The notes: a model not told the origin generated them from the letters alone. A stretch of 64,000 bases of DNA from Stutzerimonas sp. S1 (GCF_025966695.1 NZ_JAOEIY010000001.1:804079-868078); one strand, 5' to 3'; shown: positions 1 through 8,440, numbered from the stretch's first letter. Program-made: numbers and translations.

Positions 1-1
1 G

Positions 2-28
2 GCGGCGAAGATTCGAGGTGGCGCATGA
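2..28 (+). CDS. C-terminal tail of an upstream gene, probably an ECF sigma factor (partial)
   Basis: Eight codons ending in IRGGA and TGA are open from the left edge. The stop overlaps the start of the next gene as ATGA, the usual sign of translational coupling. NrsF/DUF1109 genes normally follow an ECF sigma factor gene, so that identity is inferred from the neighbour only; too little sequence is present to recognise a domain. Confidence 0.35.
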   Translation, partial: AAKIRGGA

Positions 29-666
29 AAACCGATGACCTGATTGCCCTGCTTGCCAGCGAGGTTGCGCCGGTGGACCGCCACGTCGTTGCCAAGCGCT
101 TCGCCACAGCGCTGCTGTGTGGGCTGGCCGGTGCGCTGTTGCTGATCGTGACCGCTTACGGCATTCGCGCCGACCTGGCGGTGATCGCCACCACGCCGCT
201 GTTCTGGGCCAAGTTGGCCTTGCCGGCGACCCTGCTCGCCGGTGCGCTACTGCTGACCACACGCCTGGCGCGCCCCGGCACGCGGGTGGGTCGCAGCTGG
301 GCGCTGCTGGCGGCGCCGGTGGTGATCGTCTGGGTCGCCGCGCTGGCGATCCTGATTGCCGCCCCGGCCGACGCGCGCATGCCGCTGCTGCTCGGCGACA
401 CCTGGCGCGAGTGCCTGGCGAATATCACGCTGCTGTCGATCCCCGCCTTCATCGCCGCGTTCTGGGCGTTGCGCGGGCTGGCACCGACGCGCCCGCGCCT
501 GGCCGGCGGCGCGGCCGGTCTGCTCGCCGGCAGCGTCGCCGCGCTCGCCTACAGCCTGCACTGCCCGGAGATGGCGGTGCCGTTCTGGGCGCTCTGGTAC
601 CTGCTCGGCATGTGGCTGCCTGGCGTGCTCGGCGCCCTGCTCGGGCCGCGCCTGCTGCGCTGGTGA
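25..666 (+). CDS. NrsF-like (DUF1109) membrane anti-sigma factor
   Basis: A 213-residue integral membrane protein with about six hydrophobic segments (roughly residues 28-48, 58-78, 92-113, 130-150, 158-178 and 184-207) separated by short loops. The N-terminus MKTDDLIALLASEVAPV is typical of the DUF1109/NrsF family. Members studied in other bacteria hold a cognate ECF sigma factor inactive at the inner membrane until an oxidative or metal signal releases it. The start is the ATG that overlaps the upstream stop (ATGA), implying co-translation with the presumed sigma gene outside the window. The signal sensed here cannot be read from the sequence. Confidence 0.8.
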   Translation: MKTDDLIALLASEVAPVDRHVVAKRFATALLCGLAGALLLIVTAYGIRADLAVIATTPLFWAKLALPATLLAGALLLTTRLARPGTRVGRSWALLAAPVVIVWVAALAILIAAPADARMPLLLGDTWRECLANITLLSIPAFIAAFWALRGLAPTRPRLAGGAAGLLAGSVAALAYSLHCPEMAVPFWALWYLLGMWLPGVLGALLGPRLLRW

Positions 667-724
667 GGCGGCGCGGTGCACCCTCGTCCGGCATAATCGT
701 CGACCCGCCCGCGGAGCCAAGGCC

Positions 725-1642
725 ATGCAGATCGACGAAGAACTGACCCTGAAGAAGCTGGAAGTGTTTCTGGCCTTCATGCGCAGCGGCAATCTGGGCA
801 AGGCGGCGGTGGAGCTGAACACCAGCAACGTCAGCGTGCACCGCGCCATCCACTCGCTGGAAAGCGCGCTGCGCTGTCCGCTGTTCAAGCACGAGGGGCG
901 CAACCTGATTCCGCTGGAAAGCGCCTACGTGCTCGAGGAGCGCGCCCAGCAGCTGGTCAAGGACGTGCTCGAAACCGTACGCCAGACCCGCGAGGCCGCC
1001 GGTTTCTCGGCCGAGCGCTTCAAGCTCGGCGCGCTGTACTCGCTGACGGTCAAGACCGTGCCGCAGCTGATCATGGGCCTGAAGCTGCGCCGCAGCGAAC
1101 TCAACATCGACCTGATCCTCGGCTCCAACGTCGACCTGCTCTACAAGCTGAAGAACATGGAGCTGGACGCGATCCTGGTGTCGCTCAACGAGAGCGTGGT
1201 CGACCCGGATTGCGAGCAGGTGCCGCTGTTCTCCGACGACATCTTCCTCGCCACGCCCATCGATTCACCGTTCGCCAACCAGCCGGAGGTGGATCTGAGC
1301 GACCTGCGCGACGCCACTTTCATCACCCTCACCCAGGGTTTCGCCACGCATCAGGACGGCAAGCGGGTGTTCGAACTGGCGGGCTTCGAGCCGAAGGTGG
1401 CGATGCAGGTGAACGACATCTTCACCCTGCTCAGCATGGTCAATTCCGGCGTCGGCTACGCGCTGCTGCCGGGACGCGTGGGCATGGTCTACGAATCGCG
1501 CGTGCGGCTGATTCCGCTGCAGGCGCGCTATCACCTGCAGCAGCATATCGGCGTGGTCTTTCTCAAGGCCAAGGAGCGCGACCCCAACCTGCTGGCGCTG
1601 CTCGCCGAATGCCGGATGTACAGCCTGAAACACCCGAGCTGA
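725..1642 (+). CDS. mdcR: LysR-family regulator of malonate utilisation, MdcR
   Basis: 305 residues with the LysR layout: an N-terminal winged helix-turn-helix (about residues 8-68, with LKKLEVFLAFMRSGNLGKAA and TSNVSVHRAIHSLE) and a two-lobed effector domain to the C-terminus. MdcR proteins activate malonate decarboxylase genes in response to malonate. The frame is open far upstream, but ATG 725 is chosen because it follows a purine-rich GGAGCC and begins the LysR fold. The mdc operon lies nearby on the other strand, its promoter about 9.3 kb away at 11 kb. The riboswitch-dadA cassette separates mdcR from madM. No LysR-type dyad was recognised directly in front of it. Confidence 0.88.
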   Translation: MQIDEELTLKKLEVFLAFMRSGNLGKAAVELNTSNVSVHRAIHSLESALRCPLFKHEGRNLIPLESAYVLEERAQQLVKDVLETVRQTREAAGFSAERFKLGALYSLTVKTVPQLIMGLKLRRSELNIDLILGSNVDLLYKLKNMELDAILVSLNESVVDPDCEQVPLFSDDIFLATPIDSPFANQPEVDLSDLRDATFITLTQGFATHQDGKRVFELAGFEPKVAMQVNDIFTLLSMVNSGVGYALLPGRVGMVYESRVRLIPLQARYHLQQHIGVVFLKAKERDPNLLALLAECRMYSLKHPS

Positions 1643-1647
1643 AGCGA

Positions 1648-1759
1648 CGTAGGGTGGAAAACCCGCGCAGCGGTTTTCCACGCGTTGGCATATGGCCAGT
1701 CGGATCGGGATGATCGGCGCCGCAAAGGTGGAAGAGGCTTCGCCGTCTTCCACCCTACG
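1648..1759. repeat. Pair of GTAGGGTGGA-family inverted repeats
   Basis: Two hairpin-forming units. The first (1648-1684) has arms GTGGAAAACC and GGTTTTCCAC around CGCGCAGC. The second (1727-1759) has arms GTGGAAGA and TCTTCCAC around GGCTTCGCCG. The pair is bounded by GTAGGGTGGA on the left and its complement TCCACCCTAC on the right, so it is itself a large inverted repeat. It lies between the converging ends of mdcR and the dadA-like gene and could act as a bidirectional transcript end, although neither side has a convincing T-run. Related units occur at 3.5, 22.8 and 27.2 kb. Confidence 0.8.
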
Positions 1760-1768
1760 ACTGCATGA

Positions 1769-3028
1769 CTAGGCGACGGCTGTCTGCCCGGACGCAACCG
1801 CTGCCGGCCGGCCCAGGCTTTGCGCCACCACGTCGCCGATCATGTCCGCGGTGATCGCGCTCAGCGTCCAGCCCAGATGACCGTGGCCGGTGTTGTAGAA
1901 CACACACGGCGCGCTGCCGCGACCCACCTTGGGCATCATGTTCGGCATCATCGGCCGCAGCCCGGCCCAGGGCACCACGCTGCGGGTGTTCACGCCGGGG
2001 AAGCACTGGTTGACCCACTCCACCAGCGGGCGGATGCGATCGGCGCGGATGTCGCGGTTGTAACCGTTGAACTCGGCGGTGCCGGCGACGCGGAAACGAT
2101 CATCGCCGAGGCGGCTGCTGACCAGCTTGGTTTCGTCGTCGAGCAGGCTGACGATGGGTGCCGAGGCGCGGCTGAGCTCGTCGGTCAGGTTGACCGTGAT
2201 CGAGTAGCCCTTGACCGGGTAGATGTTCACCCGGTCGCCCAGCTGCGCTGCCAGAGCGCGGCTGGCGGTGCCGGCGCAGATCACCAGGCCGTCGAAATCC
2301 AGACGCTCGCTGCCGCCAACGCCACCCAGCGTCACGGTCGCGCGCTTGCCGTCAGTGGCCACCGCCTGCACGTCCTCGCCATACAGGCAGCGCACGCCGA
2401 GCCGCTCGATCGCCATGGCCAGGCCATAGGTGAACTTGTGGATGTCGCCGGTAGAGTCGCACTCGGTGAAGTAGCCACCGTAATAGCTGCCGGCCAGGGT
2501 TGGCTCGATGGCGCGCATCTCCTCCGGCGTCACGCTGCGCCGCGGCAGGCCGCCTTCGGCAAGCAGGCGTGAAACCTCAGCGGCATGCTCGAAGCCAGCC
2601 TTGTCGCGGTAGATGTGCAGGATGCCCTTCTTCTTCAGGTCGAAGTCGATGCCTTCGGCCTCGGCCCAGGCGAACAGGTGCTCGCGCGCGGCGATCGCCA
2701 GGCGTGCGGTTTCGATGGTGTTCTGCCGGTAATTGGGAATCGAGCCGATGAACTCGGCGAACCAGGACAGTTTGTGCCAGCTGGGCTTGGGATTGACCAA
2801 GAGCGGCGCATCACTCTTGAGCATCCACTTGAGGCCCTTGACGATGGTCGACCAGTGGTTCCAGACCTCGGCATTGGACGCCGACAGCTGGCCGCCGTTG
2901 GCGAACGAGGTTTCCATTGCCGCGTAGCGGTGCTTTTCCAGCAGGGTAACGGAGAAACCGCGCTTGGCCAGGGCATAGGCGGTGGTAACGCCGGTGATGC
3001 CGCCACCGATGACTGCGATTGTTTTCAT
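1769..3028 (-). CDS. DadA-like FAD D-amino-acid (possibly glycine) dehydrogenase
   Basis: 419 residues. The N-terminus carries the FAD-binding Rossmann motif GGGITG followed by a glutamate-rich strand end (VTLLEKH), and the body matches the D-amino-acid dehydrogenase small-subunit/glycine oxidase fold (DAO family), with a conserved C-terminal GHGHLGWTLS. Such enzymes deaminate D-alanine or glycine to the oxo acid and ammonia and pass electrons to the respiratory chain. The leader is a tandem glycine riboswitch, so glycine is the likely inducer and perhaps a substrate. The ATG at 3028 has a GGAG at 3040-3037, eight bases away. It is a paralogue type rather than the canonical dadAX locus, as no alanine racemase is adjacent. 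The exact substrate is inferred. Confidence 0.85.
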   Translation of the reverse strand: MKTIAVIGGGITGVTTAYALAKRGFSVTLLEKHRYAAMETSFANGGQLSASNAEVWNHWSTIVKGLKWMLKSDAPLLVNPKPSWHKLSWFAEFIGSIPNYRQNTIETARLAIAAREHLFAWAEAEGIDFDLKKKGILHIYRDKAGFEHAAEVSRLLAEGGLPRRSVTPEEMRAIEPTLAGSYYGGYFTECDSTGDIHKFTYGLAMAIERLGVRCLYGEDVQAVATDGKRATVTLGGVGGSERLDFDGLVICAGTASRALAAQLGDRVNIYPVKGYSITVNLTDELSRASAPIVSLLDDETKLVSSRLGDDRFRVAGTAEFNGYNRDIRADRIRPLVEWVNQCFPGVNTRSVVPWAGLRPMMPNMMPKVGRGSAPCVFYNTGHGHLGWTLSAITADMIGDVVAQSLGRPAAVASGQTAVA

Positions 3029-3270
3029 TGTTGTCGCTCCAGAACGTCAGAGGGTCATAGCCCGTGCGCCCAACGCGCGGCGGGCGCCCCCTCTGTTCTG
3101 GACCTGAGAGATTCACGAGCGCATGACGGCTCGCTTGCTCCTTCGGTGCGCCCGGCGACGAAAACCGGGCGGCTCTTCAGAGTGTCAGCAGTGTTAGCGG
3201 TCCTTTTGCCTGAGAGTTTCCGGGGCGGTTGCTCCTTCGGCGCTGCCATACGGCAGTCTCTCCCGCTAGC
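3029..3270 (-). promoter_or_regulatory. Tandem glycine riboswitch with an SD-sequestering expression platform
   Basis: Read on the minus strand, aptamer I starts near 3270: P1 arms AGCGG/CCGCU, P2 arms CUGCC/GGCAG, then the conserved GCCGAAGGAGCAA and ACUCUCAGGCAAAAGGAC. Aptamer II follows after a short linker: P2 arms GCCCGG/CCGGGC, ACCGAAGGAGCAAGC, AUCUCUCAGGU, and P1 arms CUCUG (about 3185-3181)/CAGAG (3095-3091). Downstream, CCAGAACAGAGGG (3101-3089) can pair with CCCUCU and GUUCUGG (3055-3039); the GG of the Shine-Dalgarno GGAG is inside that pairing. The CAGAG strand cannot be in P1 and in this hairpin at once, so glycine binding should free the ribosome binding site. Aptamer identity is direct motif recognition; the switch direction is inferred. 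Confidence 0.93.
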
Positions 3271-3490
3271 ACATCGATGCGCGCCAAATGCCTGCGGCAA
3301 TCGGTCGCGAATCGAGGGTTACCCTGCCAGAAAAAAACGTTGCTGTAACCCCCGACTTTTGCCCGGGGCCACGCGGCGCTCTGGCGGGCCTTTGCCAGGG
3401 CGTGTAGCCGCCGGAGGGTGGATGGCCGCAGCCATCCACGCGGTGAGATGGTGGAGAGGATACGCGGTGCCTCAGGCTCGTTCCGGGTTC

Positions 3491-3565
3491 CGCGTGGAAA
3501 ATCGCTTTGCGAGTTTTCCACCCCACGCATTCGTAGGGTGGAAAACGGCGGAGCCTTTTCCACCT
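3491..3565. repeat. Two GTAGGGTGGA-family inverted repeats
   Basis: The first unit (3491-3527) has arms GTGGAAAA and TTTTCCAC around a TCGCTTTGCGAG core that folds on itself. The second (3532-3565) begins CGTAGGGTGGAAAA and closes with TTTTCCACC around CGGCGGAGCC. They sit between the 3' end of madM and the leader of the glycine riboswitch, both on the minus strand, where they may end or dampen read-through from the mdc/mad operon. Between 3271 and 3490 nothing else was recognised apart from room for a riboswitch promoter. Confidence 0.78.
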
Positions 3566-3572
3566 TGGGCGA

Positions 3573-4343
3573 TCAGCCCAGCAGCCCGCGCATGACGAAG
3601 AACAGCAGCGACGGCCCGAGCAGGCAGCCCAGCGCGGTGTAGAACGCCGCGGTCAGGCAGCCGTAGGGCACCAGCTTCGGATCGGTAGCCGCCAGACCGC
3701 CGGCGACGCCGCTGGAGGTGCCGATCAGGCCGCCGAAAATGACCGCCGAGCGCGGGTTGTTCAGGCCGATCATCGGCGCGACGAAGGGCGTGGCCACCAT
3801 CACCAGGATCGCCTTGACCAGGCCGGCGGCGATCGACAGCGCCATGACCTCGGAGCTGGCGCCGATCGCCGCGCCGGTGACCGGGCCGACGATGTAGGTC
3901 ACCGCACCGGTGCCGATGGTGGTCAGGCTGACCGCATCGGTGTAGCCGAAGGCGATGGCCACCGCGACACCGGCGATGAACGAGGAGAACACGCCGACGA
4001 ACAGCGCCAGCACGCCCACCATCCCGGCGCGCTTGAGCTCTTCCACGCTGACACCGAAACCGGTGGCGACGATGGCGAAGTCACGCAGCATGGCGCCCCC
4101 GAGCAGGCCGATGCCGGAGAACAGCGCGATATCCACCAGGCCTTTCTGCCCGCCGGTCACCACGCCGCCGATGTAGGACAGCAAGAGGCCGATGAGGATG
4201 GCGACTGCCGAGCCGTGCAGACGGCCCTTGGTGAGCTTGTCCGACAGCCAGTAGGACAGCCACATGGTTGCGCCGATGAGGGCGAAGCCGCTGATCATGC
4301 CGTAGCCGGTGACCACTTTCATGAGCGATTCGTACATGGCCAT
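3573..4343 (-). CDS. madM: Malonate transporter subunit MadM
   Basis: 256 residues, almost entirely hydrophobic, with about eight membrane segments and glycine-rich small-residue helices. MadM works with MadL as a two-component, sodium-dependent malonate importer in the inner membrane (family knowledge from Malonomonas and Pseudomonas). It is the last gene of the mdc-mad operon. Its ATG at 4343 shares a base with the TGA of madL, so the two subunits are probably made in equal amounts. Confidence 0.92.
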   Translation of the reverse strand: MAMYESLMKVVTGYGMISGFALIGATMWLSYWLSDKLTKGRLHGSAVAILIGLLLSYIGGVVTGGQKGLVDIALFSGIGLLGGAMLRDFAIVATGFGVSVEELKRAGMVGVLALFVGVFSSFIAGVAVAIAFGYTDAVSLTTIGTGAVTYIVGPVTGAAIGASSEVMALSIAAGLVKAILVMVATPFVAPMIGLNNPRSAVIFGGLIGTSSGVAGGLAATDPKLVPYGCLTAAFYTALGCLLGPSLLFFVMRGLLG

Positions 4344-4756
4344 TACCCCCGTGCGCTGCTGGTGGTGGGCTTGGCGGTGGCAACCGGCTCGGCCTCAGAC
4401 TTTTTTCGGCCGATGCGGTCCAGCACCGGGACCAGGGCGAAGGCCAGGACCACCGCGGCGATGCCCGCGAGAATCGCCATCGGGCCGCCGGACAGCGCGC
4501 CGTAAACATTCTGCTGCGCGGCCATGGCGACCACGATCGGGATGTAGACGGCGCTCCAGAACTTCACACCCTGTTCGGTTTCCGGCTTGAACAGGCCGCG
4601 GTTCTTCAGATAACTGCCGACGAGGATGAGCAGCACCATGGCGATGCCGACGCCACCGACGTTGGCCGGTACGCCGATCAGCTTGCCGAGCAGCTCGCCG
4701 ACGAAGATGCCGGTGAGGGTACACAAGGCCAGGAAGGCCACACCAAAGATGATCAT
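4343..4756 (-). CDS. madL: Malonate transporter subunit MadL
   Basis: 137 residues with four predicted membrane helices (about residues 2-22, 34-52, 66-86 and 92-112) and a short charged, alanine-rich tail. It is the small partner of MadM in malonate uptake. It follows mdcH after a gap of about 120 bases without a clear terminator, so it is probably in the same transcript, and it overlaps madM by one base. Confidence 0.9.
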   Translation of the reverse strand: MIIFGVAFLALCTLTGIFVGELLGKLIGVPANVGGVGIAMVLLILVGSYLKNRGLFKPETEQGVKFWSAVYIPIVVAMAAQQNVYGALSGGPMAILAGIAAVVLAFALVPVLDRIGRKKSEAEPVATAKPTTSSARG

Positions 4757-4876
4757 TGTTCTTGTCCTTTTGGTTGCGCCGGCCTGCAGAGGGCGTGGCG
4801 CGTGTTGTCGAGGTCGTTGTTGTTATCCATCGATCAGCCGCGAGTAAGGCTTGCTCGCGCTGAATGTGCACGCGGT

Positions 4877-5803
4877 CTATTGGCTCTGGCTGCCCTCCTG
4901 ACGCAGCAAGGCGTCCAGTGTGTCGAGCCGGGCGCCGTCGAAGGCGGCCAGCGTACCCTGTTCGAAAACCCGCCGCGCCAGGCCGGTGAGCACCTGGCCC
5001 GGGGGCAGTTCGATCTGCAGGCGCACACCACGTTCGTAGGCGGTGCGCAGGGTGCCGTGCCAGTCGACGACGCGGCACATGTTGAAGGCCAGGTCGTCGC
5101 GCAGGCGCGCCGGATCGGCGACGGGGCGCGCACTGCTGCTGCTCAGATAACGCAGGCGCGGCGCGCGCAGCTCAACCGTGGCGAACGCCTCGGCCAGCTG
5201 CCGCGCCGGCTGCTCGAGCAGCGCGCAGTGCGACGGCACGCTCATCGCCAGGCGCCGCGCGCAGGAGGCGCCCATGGCCTTGGCCCGCGCGGCGACCGCG
5301 GCCATGGCGGCGTCGTTGCCGGCGATGACGTACTGGTTGTCGGCGTTGATGTTGCCCAGGTACACCGGCCCCTCGGCTTCGGCCAGTAGCGACTCGACCG
5401 TGTCCAGCGACAGGCCGAGGATCGCGGTCATGCCGTAGCCCTCGGGGTAGGCCCGCTGCATCAGCTCGCCACGAAGGGCGACCAGGCGCAGGGCGTCGGC
5501 GAAGTCCAGCGACTCGGCGACCACCGCCGCGGCATAGGCGCCGATGGACAGCCCGGCAACATAGTCCGGCCGCACACCACCACGCATCAGCAGGCGCGCC
5601 CCGGCGACCCCGGCGATCAGCAGGCAGAGCTGCACGGCGCGGGTCGATTGCAACGCGTCGGCCGAATCGAGCAGCAGCGCATCCTCGCCCAGCACCGCAC
5701 TCGCCTGCGCCAGGCATTCGTGCACTTCAGGCTCCTGCGGCAGACGCTGGAGCATGCCGGGCTTCTGCGCGCCCTGGCCGGGAAAGGCGAACAGGCTGCT
5801 CAT
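4877..5803 (-). CDS. mdcH: Malonate decarboxylase epsilon subunit, malonyl-CoA/ACP transacylase
   Basis: 308 residues of the FabD-like acyltransferase fold: FPGQGAQKPGM at the N-terminus and the nucleophile motif GLSIGAYAA near residue 90. In malonate decarboxylase MdcH loads malonyl onto the unusual prosthetic group of the acyl carrier protein MdcC, so that MdcA can continue the cycle. The frame is open 29 codons further upstream, but ATG 5803 is chosen because it starts the FPGQG domain and overlaps the mdcG stop as ATGA. Confidence 0.93.
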   Translation of the reverse strand: MSSLFAFPGQGAQKPGMLQRLPQEPEVHECLAQASAVLGEDALLLDSADALQSTRAVQLCLLIAGVAGARLLMRGGVRPDYVAGLSIGAYAAAVVAESLDFADALRLVALRGELMQRAYPEGYGMTAILGLSLDTVESLLAEAEGPVYLGNINADNQYVIAGNDAAMAAVAARAKAMGASCARRLAMSVPSHCALLEQPARQLAEAFATVELRAPRLRYLSSSSARPVADPARLRDDLAFNMCRVVDWHGTLRTAYERGVRLQIELPPGQVLTGLARRVFEQGTLAAFDGARLDTLDALLRQEGSQSQ

Positions 5804-6423
5804 GCGGCACGCTCCGCGACCCAGGGATCGCTGACCAGGCGCGGCCCGGCGGCGGTCTTGAGCAGCACCCGCGCCGCGCCGCCGGCCCATTCGCTGAGCG
5901 CCACACCGCCGAGCGGGGTTTGCAGTTGCAGGTCGACACGGCAGGCACGGCCGTCCAGCAGCTGCAACAGCGGCCGTGCCTCGCTGCGTGGCAGTGGGCG
6001 CTCGGCTCTGAGCAGCAGATCGAGATCGCTGTCCGCGTGCGCCGCCGGCAGTCCGCTGGCCAGCTGGAAGCCCGCCGAGCCGGTGACGCCCCAGCGATGG
6101 CCGAGGGCGTCGAGCAGCGGCCGCAGTTCGGCCAGCACGCGGAACACCGGCAGGTCCTCGCCAGCCTGGCGCCCGCGCAGATCCTCCGGCGCAAGCCGGC
6201 GGCTGATCGCCGTGAGCGGCAGCGTTGCGGCCAGACGCTGATCGCGTGTGGCACCACGCAGGCCGACCGCCACCCGTCCCGGCGCGACGACCGCACGCCG
6301 CACCACCACCGGCTGGCCGGCAGCGAGCACCGCGAGCGCCCAGGCCGGGGCATCGGCGGGCAACTGCTCGGGGCGCATGCCCCAGAGCAGGTCGTGGGGC
6401 CGCGGATGTTCAGGCTGGTACAT
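5800..6423 (-). CDS. mdcG: Malonate decarboxylase holo-ACP synthase (phosphoribosyl-dephospho-CoA transferase)
   Basis: 207 residues, a nucleotidyltransferase-type protein: GSAGFQLASG then the acidic metal-binding motif DSDLDLLL and a later VDLQLQTP strand. MdcG transfers the phosphoribosyl-dephospho-CoA group made by MdcB onto a serine of MdcC. The sequence begins MYQPEHPRPHDLLW, where the PHDLLW element is typical of the family. It is coupled to mdcH through a four-base overlap and follows mdcE after about 74 bases. Confidence 0.92.
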   Translation of the reverse strand: MYQPEHPRPHDLLWGMRPEQLPADAPAWALAVLAAGQPVVVRRAVVAPGRVAVGLRGATRDQRLAATLPLTAISRRLAPEDLRGRQAGEDLPVFRVLAELRPLLDALGHRWGVTGSAGFQLASGLPAAHADSDLDLLLRAERPLPRSEARPLLQLLDGRACRVDLQLQTPLGGVALSEWAGGAARVLLKTAAGPRLVSDPWVAERAA

Positions 6424-6497
6424 GGCAGTCTCCTGCTCTTGTTGTTGGTTGCCGGGTTACCGACGGGGCCGGCGGCCGCTTCGACGGCCGCCAGCCG

Positions 6498-7283
6498 TTA
6501 CCACTGCGCGCGCAACAGCTCGCGCACCCTGGACGACGCGGCGCGGTTCGCCGCACCGAGGCGGCCGCGCAGGTCGGTGCTGCTGCCAATGTCCTCGACG
6601 GCCTTGATCAGGCAGTCGCGCACACGCTGCAGGTCGTCCGCCGCGGGCTGCTCGATGTTCGCCACCGAAAGGGTTTCCCAGAGCAGGCCGAGGGTCGCGT
6701 AGTTGTCGATGTCGTAAGCCATGGGCGGCACCGATTCGGCCAGCGCTTCCAGCTCCTCGACGCTGCGCAGGGTGATGCGCGCCGCGGCGGCCTTGCCCAT
6801 GGCGTGCACCATCACGCCCGGATCGCGCAGGGCGATGATCCGCTGGGCCTGATAGCCATGAGCGAGAAAGGCGCCGGACATGGCCTTGCCCACCAGCAGC
6901 GCGATCACCGGGTGCCCGGCCAGCCGCGCACGGGCATAGCCGTCCACGGCACCGGCTAGCGCCTGGTGAATGCCCAGCGCCTCCTCGCGGCGGCCATAGG
7001 CCTGGCTCGGCACGTCGACCACGGCGACCACCACACGCTTGTCCGCCTTGTCGCGATCGGCGGCGATCACCTCGTCCAGCGCCTGGCCCAGGGCCCAGCC
7101 TTCGAGCAGACCAACCTCGCCATTGCGCGCGCGCGGGAAGGGATTCTCGGCGTCCGGCACCACGGCGATATAGCGGGCGGCGCGCTCACCGAGCGTGCCG
7201 TCGACCACCTTCACCGAGGCCGGATAGCCCGCCAGTGCCTGGCCGCCGGCCAGGGCTTGCAACCAGTTCAGTCCACGGCTCAT
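6498..7283 (-). CDS. mdcE: Malonate decarboxylase gamma subunit (co-decarboxylase)
   Basis: 261 residues of the carboxyltransferase (crotonase-like) fold, with the glycine-rich core GKAMSGAFLAHGYQA. With MdcD it forms the beta-gamma complex that decarboxylates malonyl-S-ACP to acetyl-S-ACP and CO2 in the cytoplasm; no biotin carrier is present in the cluster, as expected for the biotin-independent, sodium-independent type. The open frame extends upstream of MSRGLNW, but ATG 7283 is chosen because it overlaps the mdcD stop as ATGA. Confidence 0.94.
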   Translation of the reverse strand: MSRGLNWLQALAGGQALAGYPASVKVVDGTLGERAARYIAVVPDAENPFPRARNGEVGLLEGWALGQALDEVIAADRDKADKRVVVAVVDVPSQAYGRREEALGIHQALAGAVDGYARARLAGHPVIALLVGKAMSGAFLAHGYQAQRIIALRDPGVMVHAMGKAAAARITLRSVEELEALAESVPPMAYDIDNYATLGLLWETLSVANIEQPAADDLQRVRDCLIKAVEDIGSSTDLRGRLGAANRAASSRVRELLRAQW

Positions 7284-8146
7284 TGGGCATCTCCTTCGTA
7301 GAGGGCACGCACGGCGGCGGCATCGAGCTGCGTGCGGGTGTCGACGTCGGCCAGGCGCTGGAGGTACCAGGCGTGGCGGCGGCTGCGCAGCTGCGGCGGC
7401 TTGCCGAGGGCGAACAGTTCGTGCAGTTGCGCGCGGATGGCGTCGGTGTCGTCGGCGACGTAGGCGTCCACCAGATCCGAGGCGTAGCGTTGCTCGCCAC
7501 CGGTCAGGCTCCAGATGAACGGGCGGTCGCGCGAGTCGTACTCGTCGAGCCCGGCTTCCTGCTCGATCACCTGCGGGCCATTGAGGCCGACGCGGGCTTC
7601 GCGGGTGACGACCAGGTAGCTGCACAGCCCGGCGGCGATGGACATGCCACCGAAGCAGCCGACGGAACCGGCGACCACGCCGATCACCGGCTGGTAGTCG
7701 CGCAACTCGACGATGGCCGCCTGGATCTCGGCGATGGCAGCCAGGCCCAGGTTGGCTTCCTGCAGACGTACGCCACCGGTTTCCAGCAGGAGCACGGCGC
7801 GGGTCGGGATGCCGTTGCGGTTGTCTTCGGCAGCCAGTTCCAGCGCGCCGGCGATCTTCGCGCCGCCGACTTCGCCCATGCTGCCGCCCTGAAAGGCGCC
7901 TTCGATGGCGGCGATCACCGCTGGCTGGCCGTCAATGGTGCCCTTGGCGACCACCACGCCGTCGTCGGCCTGGGTGACGATGCCCTGCTTGGGCAGCCAC
8001 GGCGAGGTGACGCGATCGAACGGATCGAGCAGTTCGCGGAAGCTGCCTTCGTCCAGCAGTGCGCGGGCACGCTGGCGGGCACCGAGTTCGACGAAGCTGC
8101 GCGACTCGAGTAAACGGGCCACGGTGTTAGCGGACACATCAGTCAT
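7280..8146 (-). CDS. mdcD: Malonate decarboxylase beta subunit
   Basis: 288 residues related to acetyl-CoA carboxylase carboxyltransferase beta chains. The oxyanion-type loops GSMGEVGG and GSVGCFGGMS are visible, followed by GLNGPQVIEQEAG. It pairs with MdcE for the decarboxylation step. Its start lies eight bases inside the end of mdcC, and its own end overlaps mdcE, so mdcC-D-E form one translationally coupled block. Confidence 0.95.
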   Translation of the reverse strand: MTDVSANTVARLLESRSFVELGARQRARALLDEGSFRELLDPFDRVTSPWLPKQGIVTQADDGVVVAKGTIDGQPAVIAAIEGAFQGGSMGEVGGAKIAGALELAAEDNRNGIPTRAVLLLETGGVRLQEANLGLAAIAEIQAAIVELRDYQPVIGVVAGSVGCFGGMSIAAGLCSYLVVTREARVGLNGPQVIEQEAGLDEYDSRDRPFIWSLTGGEQRYASDLVDAYVADDTDAIRAQLHELFALGKPPQLRSRRHAWYLQRLADVDTRTQLDAAAVRALYEGDAQ

Positions 8147-8438
8147 GGCCGACCTCCTCCAGTCCCTGCTCCAGGCGCAGACGCACTACGCCGGGTGTGG
8201 CCCCAAAATCGTGAATATCGATGTTCAATGCCGGTGGCGTCTGCTCGCGGAACATCCGCTCGAACAGGCTCTTCCAGCGCTGCTCGGCGCCATTGACCGA
8301 GGTGACTACCTGGATCGCCAGCTTGCCGGCCTGGCCGGGTTCCAGCAGCACCTCCAGATCGCCCGAGCCGACCACGCCGACCAGGGCCTTGCCGCGGGCG
8401 GGTTGCCCGGCGGCGAATTCGAAAGACAGAGTTTCCAC
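8139..8438 (-). CDS. mdcC: Malonate decarboxylase acyl carrier protein (delta subunit)
   Basis: 99 residues. The motif VVGSGDLEVLLEP places the prosthetic-group serine at residue 25, the position known in the Klebsiella protein, which carries 2'-(5''-phosphoribosyl)-3'-dephospho-CoA rather than phosphopantetheine. The thioester on this arm accepts acetyl and malonyl groups during turnover. It is separated from mdcB by only two bases and overlaps mdcD. Confidence 0.95.
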   Translation of the reverse strand: METLSFEFAAGQPARGKALVGVVGSGDLEVLLEPGQAGKLAIQVVTSVNGAEQRWKSLFERMFREQTPPALNIDIHDFGATPGVVRLRLEQGLEEVGHD

Positions 8439-8440
8439 GT

